A DNA stretch of 64,000 nt, taken from NCBI RefSeq assembly GCF_011044495.1, contig NZ_CP049143.1, positions 434,001 to 498,000 of the forward strand, written 5' to 3'. How positions within the stretch are numbered: position 1 is the stretch's first letter; each line of letters begins with the position of its first letter. Both the position numbers and the translations under genes were made by a program. The notes under the pieces were generated by a model. It was not told where the DNA came from and did no database searches. It was given only the letters and a program-made list of their open reading frames with translations. The stretch is from Roseimicrobium sp. ORNL1 (GTDB lineage: Bacteria; Verrucomicrobiota; Verrucomicrobiia; Verrucomicrobiales; Verrucomicrobiaceae). Positions 58,501 to 64,000 of the stretch are shown here, in pieces.

Positions 58501-59270
58501 CGGTGAAGCTGAGCGAGGGACATCTCGGTGAGGAGGCGGTGCTGGCACAAGTCATCAAGCTCGCCGAGGATGCGGATATTCGCGTGCGTGTGCAGGTGGC
58601 GCTCACGCTGGGCGAATCTTCCAATGCCCGTGTTCCGGCAGTGCTGCGGGCACTCGCCAAGCGTGACGAAGGGAACAAGGACATGCTCACGGCCCTCCTG
58701 ACCGCCGTGCCCAAGCATGAAAAGGCACTCGAAGCGGATATCAAAACCTGGCAGGCAGCACTCAAGGCGGATGTGAAACGAGCGGCCGCACCGGCGCCCA
58801 TCATCCTCACCAATGCCAACCCGGATCGTGAGAAGGTGGTGAAACACTATGCCGGTGCCGCGCAACTCACTGGCAACCCGACCACCGGGCATGCGCTGTA
58901 CACGAATGTCTGTTCAGGATGCCACCGCTTGAAGAATGAAGGCACCGAGATTGGACCGGATCTGGGCGCAGTGGCGGCAAAGCCGATGGAGCAACTCATC
59001 GAGGCCATCATGGATCCGAACCGAGCTGTGGAGGCACGCTTCACCACGCAGACCATCACCACGAAGCAGGGGCGCGAGGTTATCGGTCTCGTGACGGAGG
59101 AAACGCCCAATAGCATCACCGTGCGCACGGCTGGAGGTCTGGAGACGATCCTGCGTGCGGATATCACCCGGCAGAACGGCAACACCAAGTCCCTGATGCC
59201 CGATGGTCTCGAAATGTTGCTGACTCCGCAACATGTGGCTGACATCCTGTCCTACATCCGGCAAAAGTAG
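55578..59270 (+). CDS. Secreted deacetylase / FG-GAP / PVC-type dehydrogenase-cytochrome c fusion (1230 residues)
   Basis: A signal peptide (about 1-19) is followed by a polysaccharide-deacetylase-like domain (about 25-330: AITISIDDMRD, FTCEVPPDDPQLQAWLKEGVSMEVHTLKHP, NLCIHPHGWI). FG-GAP/VCBS segments (about 361-470: GRDNGVRFVDLNGDGHDDIVFSNAERYGVYIYNP) and a beta-propeller dehydrogenase of the planctomycete/verrucomicrobial membrane-bound type (about 490-900: MWVVEMADYPLGMDGQGKPGGRIKILEDTNRDGVYDK) follow. HEAT-like helices (about 940-1070) and a PVC-type heme-binding domain with CSGCH at Cys1112 close the protein. It probably oxidises or processes sugars outside the cell, with electrons leaving by the heme. 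The deacetylase fusion is unusual. Confidence 0.85.
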   Translation: MPRFLLFALLSAVASLSFGQAPQEKLAGYVLPLDPFWPDRDSPKLTTPEWIGEAGVDAAITISIDDMRDTAKYEAFIRPILEKLKEVSGGRAPFSIFTCEVPPDDPQLQAWLKEGVSMEVHTLKHPCPLLQKGDFAAAKATVDGCIDLLSQIPGGKPVCYRMPCCDSMNSPSPRFYAEIFHKMTPAGNALSLDSSVACILTSKDKSMPRELTMDAQGRERFWKYYNPQPANAVKSMQNFGTYIEDYPYPYVIGERCWELPIAMPSDWLAQNFQGKNNDATVGDWKAALDIIVLKKGTMNLCIHPHGWIQASQMVEFIQYAHEKYGKKVRFLSLKEAAHKLAKLDINKHRPQPPKIPEAPLPDGVKLMDAQGRDNGVRFVDLNGDGHDDIVFSNAERYGVYIYNPTEKKNVDWRVGWTFTMREGKAGDANSIPQIVRADGTNNGVWFKHGSMWVQNEDTDKLPGVVRRITYEQLLKQPGPPTRSPEESLSSLRVKKGFVAELVAKEPMVQDPIFIDWDERGRMWVVEMADYPLGMDGQGKPGGRIKILEDTNRDGVYDKVSLFLDELQHPTGLAPWKNGIFALAGGEIFFAADTNGDGKADVRETWYIGFNKGNSQHLANGLCWGLDGWFYGANGDSGGKIQSVKGGGVFDLSGRDFRFNPVTREFQLQPGKTQCGRWRDDYGNWFGSNNSSMGWHYFMDEGYLARNPKLAVPTLRRVMNTREDNKRVFPVAAQMRRYNWPDAVNTLTSACNAMPYRDTVFGEVYRGSIFVCEPANNLVHREVLEPEGISFTGHRADDEKDAEFLASEDPWFRPTMARTGPDGCLYVVDMYRLVLEHPEWIPKEMQAHMDLRAGEDKGRIYRIRPESLEKERVSFPWRGEDGLEWDPSSNVTLIYHLGGSSGWKADTAQRLLIERGASEAAPIASGMVEGSAEDPPPFPDVVNVRALWTLHTLKELKPEDLEFALKSSQPLTRAHAVKLSEGHLGEEAVLAQVIKLAEDADIRVRVQVALTLGESSNARVPAVLRALAKRDEGNKDMLTALLTAVPKHEKALEADIKTWQAALKADVKRAAAPAPIILTNANPDREKVVKHYAGAAQLTGNPTTGHALYTNVCSGCHRLKNEGTEIGPDLGAVAAKPMEQLIEAIMDPNRAVEARFTTQTITTKQGREVIGLVTEETPNSITVRTAGGLETILRADITRQNGNTKSLMPDGLEMLLTPQHVADILSYIRQK

Positions 59271-59307
59271 CGGGCCCGTTCATTGTGCATCGCGTAACCT
59301 TCTTCCC

Positions 59308-59952
59308 ATGAATCGTTCTCTCTTCTCCTGCATGCTTGGCCTCTGCGCCTTGCTTCTGAGTCCGGCAGCGCACAGCCAGGAGAAGAGTGTGGATGCCTGG
59401 TTTGAGGAGGGCGTGAAGGCATTCTTTGATGCGAAGCCCAAGGAATCCGTCGCCGCGTTCGACAAGGTGATTTCCCTCCAGCCCGCAGCCGCTCCGCAGC
59501 TCTGGCAGCGTGGGCTTTCGCTGTACTACACCGAGGACTACAAGGAGGGGCGCAAGCAGTTTGAACTGCACCAGACGGTGAACAGCAATGACGTGGAAAA
59601 TGCGGCGTGGCATTTCATCTGCGTGGCAAAGGCCGACGGAGTAGAGGCGGCGAGGAAGGTGCTGATTCCCATTTCCGGAGATGCTCGTGTGCCGATGAAG
59701 GAGGTGCACGATCTCTTCGCAGGGAAGGGGAGCGAGGAAGCGGTGCTCAAGGCGGCGTCTGCCGAAACTGCCAGTGAAGAGGCGCGGAGGAATCACCTGT
59801 GCTATGCGCACCTGTACCTCGGGCTGTACTACGAAGCTCTTGGGGAGAAGGAGAAGGCGAAGGCGCACATGGTGAAGTCAGCGACGGAGTACAAGATGGA
59901 CCACTACATGGGCAAGGTGTCGCAGGTGCATGTGAAGCTGCGGAGATGGTGA
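59308..59952 (+). CDS. Secreted tetratricopeptide-like protein
   Basis: From the ATG at 59308 the 214-residue protein has a signal peptide (MNRSLFSCMLGLCALLLSPAAHS) and TPR-like helices (WFEEGVKAFFDAKPKESVAAFDKVISLQPAAAPQLWQRGLSLYYTEDYKEGRKQFELHQTVNSNDVENAAWHFICVAKA, then YAHLYLGLYYEALGEKEKAKAHMVKSATEY). Periplasmic TPR proteins such as NlpI work as scaffolds for peptidoglycan or protein-quality factors. It follows the 1230-residue fusion by 37 bases. An IS element is inserted 15 bases after its stop. Confidence 0.75.
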   Translation: MNRSLFSCMLGLCALLLSPAAHSQEKSVDAWFEEGVKAFFDAKPKESVAAFDKVISLQPAAAPQLWQRGLSLYYTEDYKEGRKQFELHQTVNSNDVENAAWHFICVAKADGVEAARKVLIPISGDARVPMKEVHDLFAGKGSEEAVLKAASAETASEEARRNHLCYAHLYLGLYYEALGEKEKAKAHMVKSATEYKMDHYMGKVSQVHVKLRRW

Positions 59953-60012
59953 TGGGTGATATTCACCTGAGGTGCGCTAATTTCTTGGACCACGGGATAA
60001 GAGACAAGCCGT

Positions 60013-60333
60013 ATGAGTACCGTGACCCGAAAAAAGCGTTACAGCAGTGATTTTAAAACCCATGCCGTGGAGTTGGTCCGCATGGGCAAGAGTGTGTCCG
60101 AGGTGGCTGAAGAACTCGGCATTGGCACTGGCATCCTTTACCGTTGGACCCGGTCCCAAAGGCAGCCGGTGCAGCTCGTAGGCGCAGACCTCCGAGCCGG
60201 AGGCGAGGAGGGCGAAGCCAACGAGCTGCACCGGCTGCGGCGTGAAATCGCCAACCTGCGTCTGGAGAACGACATTTTAAAAAAGGCCGCTGTCATCCTG
60301 GGCACGCCACAACCGTCCAAACCCGCGAAATGA
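60013..60333 (+). CDS. IS3-family OrfA (helix-turn-helix DNA-binding protein)
   Basis: The 106-residue protein has the IS3 OrfA pattern: RKKRYSSDFKTHAVELVRMGKSVSEVAEELGIGTGILYRWTRSQ (helix-turn-helix) and a C-terminal leucine-zipper-like ELHRLRREIANLRLENDILKKAAVILG. It binds the terminal inverted repeats. It overlaps orfB by four bases (ATGA), and the run A-AAA-AAG at 60279-60285 is a typical -1 frameshift site, after which the frame is open into orfB. Confidence 0.9.
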   Translation: MSTVTRKKRYSSDFKTHAVELVRMGKSVSEVAEELGIGTGILYRWTRSQRQPVQLVGADLRAGGEEGEANELHRLRREIANLRLENDILKKAAVILGTPQPSKPAK

Positions 60334-61184
60334 TCCTGCAACTCCAGCGCCAGACCGGTGGGAGTGTACGCAAGATCTGCGACGTCCTGGAGCTGCCCCG
60401 CAGCAGCTTTTACCATGTGGCGAAGTCTGCCTCCAGCCATGAGCAAGACGCTCGTCTGGGTGAACTCATCGAGGAGATCTTCAAACGCAACCGGCACCGC
60501 TATGGCTACCGCAGGATCCATGAGGAACTGCGCGACCATGGCATCGTGTGTGCACCCTCCAAGCTGCGCCGCATCCTCAAAACACGGGGCCTCAAGGCCA
60601 TCCAACCCAAGAACTACCTGCCCAAAACCAGCGATGGCCGGGCAGACCGTCCCTCTGCCAATCTGTTGGCCCAGCAGCCTGTGCCGCAGAAGCCCGGCGA
60701 GGCCTGGGTCGCAGACATCACCTTCATTCCCACTACGGCAAACTGGCTCTATCTGGCCGTGGTCATGGATTTGGGCTCGCGTCGCATTGTGGGCTGGAGT
60801 CTGGCGTCACACATGCGTGCAGAACTCGTCGTCCACGCCTTGGAACAAGCCCTGCAAACCCATCCCAAAGCCAGCGGCATTGTCTTCCACAGCGACCGGG
60901 GCAGCCAGTATGGCAGCACGGCCTTCCGTTCCGTGCTCACGCGTGCCGGCCTGCGCCAGAGCATGTCGGGGCGAGCCAACCCCTATGACAATGCGTGGAC
61001 AGAGTCCTTCATGGGTACCCTCAAGCGCGAGATGCTTCAAGGAGGCCGCTTTGAAGACCTCACCGATGCACGACTGGAACTCTTTGAGTACATCGAGGGC
61101 TACTACAACAACCAGCGCAAGCACTCCGCCATCGGTTACCTCACCCCCAATCAGTTTGAGACCCAATCCAGAAACCTAAACTAA
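60330..61184 (+). CDS. IS3-family OrfB, DDE transposase catalytic domain
   Basis: The 284-residue protein contains the IS3 HTH_21 segment (HRYGYRRIHEELRDHGIVCAPSKLRRILKTRGL) and the rve/DDE core with Asp129 (WVADITFI), Asp189 (FHSDRGSQY) and Glu225 (AWTESFMGTLKREM), giving a D-35-E spacing characteristic of the retroviral integrase-type family. C-terminal YYNNQRKHSAIGYLTPNQFE is also typical. Intact, so the element could be active. Translation probably couples to orfA through the overlapping ATGA or uses a -1 shift. Confidence 0.95.
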   Translation: MILQLQRQTGGSVRKICDVLELPRSSFYHVAKSASSHEQDARLGELIEEIFKRNRHRYGYRRIHEELRDHGIVCAPSKLRRILKTRGLKAIQPKNYLPKTSDGRADRPSANLLAQQPVPQKPGEAWVADITFIPTTANWLYLAVVMDLGSRRIVGWSLASHMRAELVVHALEQALQTHPKASGIVFHSDRGSQYGSTAFRSVLTRAGLRQSMSGRANPYDNAWTESFMGTLKREMLQGGRFEDLTDARLELFEYIEGYYNNQRKHSAIGYLTPNQFETQSRNLN

Positions 61185-61233
61185 GACACTCGCTGGTCCA
61201 AAAATGCGTTGCACCTCAACCTGCTTGGGATTC

Positions 61234-61421
61234 AACGCAGAGACACAGAGACACAGAGACGCAGAGGAACTTCGGAGACTGAAACTGAAGTACGTAACCC
61301 GATAGTGTGAGGGCTATGACTGCGATCAGGAGGTTGGGCTTCCGGCCTGACGACGGCCGGAAAACTCGCGTGATATGATTGAGCCACCCTCGGCCCTCAA
61401 CCTCCGAAGTTCCTCTGCGTT
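61234..61421. repeat. Inverted-repeat element next to the IS, about 188 bp
   Basis: A perfect 19-base inverted repeat (ACGCAGAGGAACTTCGGAG at 61259 and its complement at 61402-61420) encloses an internal hairpin (TTCCGGCC...GGCCGGAA, 61340-61362). Tandem ACAGAGAC-like units (61242-61258) precede the left arm. It fills most of the gene-free stretch 61185-61573, which also holds the terminator at 61493. The stretch 61422-61492 shows nothing I can support. Confidence 0.6.
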
Positions 61422-61492
61422 GAACTCACTGCACGTGAACACATCCAAACATCTGTGTGCAGCCAATCTCGAGCGCTCGCGTAGTAAAAACA

Positions 61493-61523
61493 AAAAAGCC
61501 CTCCGGTTTGCACCGGAGGGCTT
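61493..61523 (-). terminator. Intrinsic terminator of the outer-membrane protein gene
   Basis: AAGCCCTCCGGT pairs with ACCGGAGGGCTT; on the minus strand the hairpin is followed by TTTTTTG and more T. It is 50 bases after the stop at 61574. Confidence 0.85.
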
Positions 61524-61573
61524 GGTAACTTTGAACTCTTACGAGTTCAGAGAATGATGTTCCAATCGAAGAA

Positions 61574-62344
61574 TTAGAACGAGACGGAGAGGCTCACGCC
61601 ACCGTACACGCGGCTTTCTTCACCATTGTCATCGAGGTCTGCCACGGGCAGGTTGCCAGCGATGTAGGGGGTGAGGGTAGCGGTGCTGGTAAGCTTGATC
61701 GGAGCGGCAAGACCCACTTTGACGTGGTTGAAGCTGCTCACGCCGTAGTAGTCATCGCCCAGGGACACGAGGACTCCGGGAACGAGGCTGATGCGGTCGG
61801 TGATCGCGAAGGTGTGGGAAGCGCCGACTTCGAAGTAGAAGCCTTCGGTGGTCCAGTCGTAGTAAGCACCGCCGCTAAGGTCCACAGGACCGACGGCTGC
61901 GGTTGCCACGATGCCAAGCTCATTCACGTCTTCCACGCCGGATTCAGCGTCACCGAAGTAGAAGTAGTGGGTGTACTTGAGGCCCACGTTCACTGCGCCG
62001 AGGTCAGCCATGACCGCGCCGTAGAGGTCGAGTTCCTGGAAGGATCCGGGAGGATTGCCGAACACGCCGGAGTCATCCACGGAGGAGCCGTACCAGGCGC
62101 CAGCGTTGATGGAGATCACGTCGGTCACCGGGACGGTGGCGTCGAGGGAGCCGGAGACCAGGTTCTCAGCGAACAGCACGCCACGGAACACGTAGTGCGA
62201 GTCGTAGGCGAGGGAGGCCGTGATACCGAGAGGTTCTTCAGCGGGGGGAGCCTGAACCGGCACGGGAGCCTTGCCAGGGGAGCCGGCGAAAGCCGACGCG
62301 GCCAGCAGCGAGAGTGCCGGGGTAAGCAGGGAGCGGAGTTTCAT
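61574..62344 (-). CDS. Outer-membrane beta-barrel protein (TorF-like putative porin)
   Basis: From the ATG at 62344 the 256-residue protein has a signal peptide (MKLRSLLTPALSLLAASAFA) and alternating beta strands such as GITASLAYDSHYVFRGVLFAENLVSGSLDATVPV, LDLYGAVMADLGAVNVGLKYTHYFYFG and HVKVGLAAPIKLTSTATLTPYIAGNLPVADL, ending in aromatic Phe (SLSVSF). The YxFRG motif and overall pattern match the TorF putative porins. It is probably in the outer membrane. It has its own terminator. The codons between 62488 and 62344 are not in the normal family. Confidence 0.75.
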   Translation of the reverse strand: MKLRSLLTPALSLLAASAFAGSPGKAPVPVQAPPAEEPLGITASLAYDSHYVFRGVLFAENLVSGSLDATVPVTDVISINAGAWYGSSVDDSGVFGNPPGSFQELDLYGAVMADLGAVNVGLKYTHYFYFGDAESGVEDVNELGIVATAAVGPVDLSGGAYYDWTTEGFYFEVGASHTFAITDRISLVPGVLVSLGDDYYGVSSFNHVKVGLAAPIKLTSTATLTPYIAGNLPVADLDDNGEESRVYGGVSLSVSF

Positions 62345-62710
62345 GCAGTGTGTTTTGGTTTGGTTGGTGTTAGTCGGTTGAGACACATCCAACTGCCGAC
62401 TTGTGGACGAATCCTTAGGCGCGGCAAAAGGTGTATTTCGAGCGCCGAAACTAGCGAGCTTTTTCAGGGAGGGAAGCTTTTTTCGCACGATTGGGCACGA
62501 AAAATGCCCAAATATTGAACATTTTGTCGTCTTCGGGTGTCGTCGACACGCCGTGGGAACAAATTCACCTCAAAAACGGGGCAATTATCGCCCTTCAAAA
62601 AGCGGAAATGCGGGGGCGTAAAGGCGCCACCGCATCATGGCACGGTCTGGCTTCTGGGTGTAGCGGGCGTCGCGCCTCGGAGGGCGCCAATTCTTCCACG
62701 TGGTTCCCGT
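62345..62710. other. Gene-free stretch upstream of the outer-membrane protein
   Basis: This stretch of 366 bases lies between two minus-strand genes. I see no coding frame with protein-like composition, no terminator-like hairpin with a T-run, and no recognised site. It contains AT-rich pieces near 62460-62530 (GAACATTTTGTCG) that may hold the outer-membrane protein promoter. Confidence 0.5.
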
Positions 62711-62935
62711 TCACGCCATGTCGGAGGACAGGACGGAATTGGCCTTCCGCTTGGCGAGCAAATGCGCCTGCGCGGTCACGCGCTCGGCCGTCTCATCGAA
62801 GCGGTAGCCGTGGCAGCTCGGGCAGTGGAAAGTACGCACGGTGACGATGGAGCCGCAGCCCTCGCACACCTTATAATCGGACGGTTGTTCGAGGATCTTG
62901 GCCGCTTGCTTCAACCGTTCTTTGGAATCGCTCAT
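62711..62935 (-). CDS. Small zinc-ribbon protein
   Basis: The 74-residue protein has two CxxC knuckles (CEGCG and CPSCH), the pattern of a compact zinc ribbon, between an N-terminal helix (SKERLKQAAKILEQP) and a helical tail (FDETAERVTAQAHLLAKRKANSVL). The knuckles are 14-15 residues apart. Small ribbons of this size often bind RNA, DNA or a partner protein, but nothing fixes the role. It lies about 125 bases downstream of rpsT in the same orientation, with a terminator between. Confidence 0.65.
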   Translation of the reverse strand: MSDSKERLKQAAKILEQPSDYKVCEGCGSIVTVRTFHCPSCHGYRFDETAERVTAQAHLLAKRKANSVLSSDMA

Positions 62936-63007
62936 GCTTGGTGGGGGATGTCTAACTGAATACGCATGGTGTCAAGCGTGGGACTCACTGGCAGCACGTA
63001 GGAAAAA

Positions 63008-63035
63008 GAGAAGGCGCGGTGGTATACCGCGCCTT
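63008..63035 (-). terminator. Intrinsic terminator of rpsT
   Basis: AAGGCGCGGT pairs with ACCGCGCCTT around a short GGTAT loop; on the minus strand CTCTTTTTCC follows. It lies about 27 bases after the rpsT stop at 63062. Confidence 0.7.
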
Positions 63036-63061
63036 TGCCCGCAGGGATGTGTGAGTGGGGG

Positions 63062-63331
63062 TTAGGCCTTGGCAGCCTTGCCCAGTTTCTGAGCGATACG
63101 GCTCTTGAGACGGGATGCGGTGTTCTTGTGCAGCGTGCTCGTCTTGGCGGCCTTGTCGGCGGCGGAAGCGAAGTTGTTGTAGGCTTCCTGAGCGGCCTTC
63201 GAGTCACCGCTCGCGATCGCGGCGATGACCTTCTTCCGGAGGGTGCGAACACGGCTCTTGGTGGCCTTGTTGCGCGCGGTGCGTGCCTTGATTCGGCGGA
63301 CGTCTTTCTCGGAAGAGCGGATGTTCGGCAT
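63062..63331 (-). CDS. rpsT: 30S ribosomal protein S20
   Basis: The 89-residue basic helical protein matches S20: MPNIRSSEKDVRRIKARTARNKATKSRVRTLRKKVIAAI, then AQEAYNNFASAADKAAKTSTLHKNTASRLKSRIAQKL. S20 binds the 16S rRNA 5' domain in the small subunit. The ATG at 63331 is clear. The gene is followed by its own terminator. Confidence 0.95.
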   Translation of the reverse strand: MPNIRSSEKDVRRIKARTARNKATKSRVRTLRKKVIAAIASGDSKAAQEAYNNFASAADKAAKTSTLHKNTASRLKSRIAQKLGKAAKA

Positions 63332-63415
63332 AAAGCGGGTGTGAAATGCGGGGCGGGGTGTTTAAGGCACGGCCGGCCCTTTGTCAAACGGATGAGGAAA
63401 GTAATTTGAGAGGAA

Positions 63416-63925
63416 TCATTTGTACCCGGAAATCATGGCCACCAGGGCCTTCTTCTGGGTTCCTCCGGCATGTCGCACGGTCACCATGTACACGCCTGTG
63501 CGTTTGGGGGTTACGTGCAGGGTCACCCCCCAACCGCCGGGAGTCTTTTCCACTTTGGATTCGATGGGTTTACCCTCGGAGTCGAGCACTTGGGAGGAAA
63601 TTTGAACACCACTCTTGGGAGAGACGGCCACGGCCACGCGATATTCGTTGCCCTTGAAGAGCTGGATGCGGACGGCCTTGCCCATTTCAGGGGAAAGCTC
63701 CCGCTCCCAAATGTCCGCACGAAAGTCGAAGCCCTGGGCCTCCTGGGCCTTGGCCAGTTCGACGAGTGCTTCCTCCACCTGCGAGGCTTCATCTGCGCGG
63801 AGGGAGGCGGGGGCGAGAGGGAGCAAGGCAGAGGCGAGAAGTACGCCCAAAAAACGGCGCAACGATAGGCAAGAATTTGCCTTCGGAGAGAGGCGTGAGG
63901 AAGGGGGAATATCGTTCACACTCAT
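63416..63925 (-). CDS. Secreted hypothetical protein, 169 residues
   Basis: The protein has a signal peptide (about residues 22-45, LRRFLGVLLASALLPLAPASLRA) after a short Ser/Pro-rich start. The mature part is helical near the start (SQVEEALVELAKAQEAQGFDF) and then beta-rich (YRVAVAVSPKSGVQISSQVLDSEGKPIESKVEKTPGGWGVTLHVTPKRTGVYMVTVRHAGGTQKKALVAM), like a prealbumin-type or Ig-like sandwich. No family is recognised. The ATG at 63925 is used; its upstream region extends to the window edge. Confidence 0.6.
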   Translation of the reverse strand: MSVNDIPPSSRLSPKANSCLSLRRFLGVLLASALLPLAPASLRADEASQVEEALVELAKAQEAQGFDFRADIWERELSPEMGKAVRIQLFKGNEYRVAVAVSPKSGVQISSQVLDSEGKPIESKVEKTPGGWGVTLHVTPKRTGVYMVTVRHAGGTQKKALVAMISGYK

Positions 63926-64000
63926 GGATACGCTGACGGATTCCAGTTGGCCAGTCCGCCACTATAACGATCGCGTCTCAGTTTGCACCCGATAGTTCAA

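Larger units (their letters stand above)
59968..61218 (+). mobile_element. Intact IS3-family insertion sequence, 1251 bp
   Basis: Imperfect 25-bp terminal inverted repeats lie at 59968-59992 and 61194-61218 (18 of 25 match; outer TGAGGTGC and inner TTGGACCA are perfect). The 3-base sequence ACC directly flanks both ends (59965-59967 and 61219-61221), matching the 3-bp target duplication usual for IS3. Two overlapping genes, orfA and orfB, fill it. An A-AAA-AAG slippery run at 60279-60285 would allow the -1 shift that makes the OrfAB transposase. The element appears complete and recent. Confidence 0.9.

Noticed and set aside
57036-58892. A 618-codon minus-strand frame within the 1230-residue fusion gene
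   Set aside because: Antisense shadow with no recognisable motif; the plus-strand product has several conserved domains and a CxxCH site.
61234-61260. ACAGAGAC tandem units considered as a CRISPR-like or microsatellite array
   Set aside because: Only about three short units without spacers. They are part of an inverted-repeat element.
62403-62621. A 72-codon plus-strand frame upstream of the outer-membrane protein
   Set aside because: Protein-like features are absent and the frame runs through the likely promoter of the minus-strand gene.

Overview
The window is GC-rich bacterial chromosome, most likely from the Verrucomicrobiota (Verrucomicrobiaceae-like). This is inferred from content: a secreted dehydrogenase ending in a PVC-type cytochrome c domain, a secreted sugar isomerase/epimerase-like TIM barrel, a PUR-family nucleic-acid-binding protein, weak or absent Shine-Dalgarno sites, and several complex palindromic intergenic repeats. 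I saw no rRNA, tRNA or CRISPR array. Most genes are housekeeping or envelope genes. The clearly mobile DNA is one intact IS3-family element and at least four REP/MITE-like inverted-repeat elements.

Layout. 1-8 kb: a cut-off FGE-like secreted protein, an altronate-dehydratase-family enzyme, the feoA-feoB-Cys-rich iron(II) uptake operon, and a lipoprotein gene divergent from a BlaI-BlaR/M56-like pair whose intergenic region carries three copies of one dyad operator. 8-17 kb: thiG overlapping a coproheme decarboxylase/HemQ gene, a ferredoxin, a DciA-like protein, a fused transporter/spermidine-synthase-like protein, a PQQ-dependent sugar dehydrogenase, a sugar isomerase-like protein and small secreted proteins. 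17-27 kb is iron-themed: two tandem TonB-dependent siderophore receptors, a short endonuclease V, a Fur/PerR regulator and sufCBD. 27-36 kb: malQ, msrA, rarD, an Smr protein, a PL14-like lyase and a SWIM-SNF2 ATPase. 36-47 kb: aconitase, a class III-like sirtuin, an MCE lipid-transport operon (mlaE-mlaF-mlaD), a YacL-like PIN/TRAM protein, an ECF sigma operon with a membrane protein and a CpxP-like protein, a PUR protein, ndk and an unknown secreted protein.

47.4-55.3 kb is the most unusual region. A 1937-residue protein has an N-terminal FHA domain, a Pro/Ala-rich linker with a three-copy motif, about 1300 residues of coiled coil with a roughly 130-144-residue internal period, and a C-terminal GrpE-like domain. 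It is followed in the same orientation by a lidless Hsp70 and a small Pro/Ala-rich protein whose C-terminus may be a degenerate J-like helical domain without HPD. Together they look like an FHA-addressed, filament-tethered Hsp70 machine. I know of no described system with this architecture.

55.3-64 kb: a frameshifted antitoxin-like remnant, a 1230-residue deacetylase/FG-GAP/dehydrogenase/cytochrome c fusion, a TPR-like secreted protein, the IS3 element with its 3-bp target duplication, an outer-membrane protein, a zinc-ribbon protein, rpsT and a secreted hypothetical protein. All domain calls come from reading the sequence by eye. No database search or structure prediction was run.
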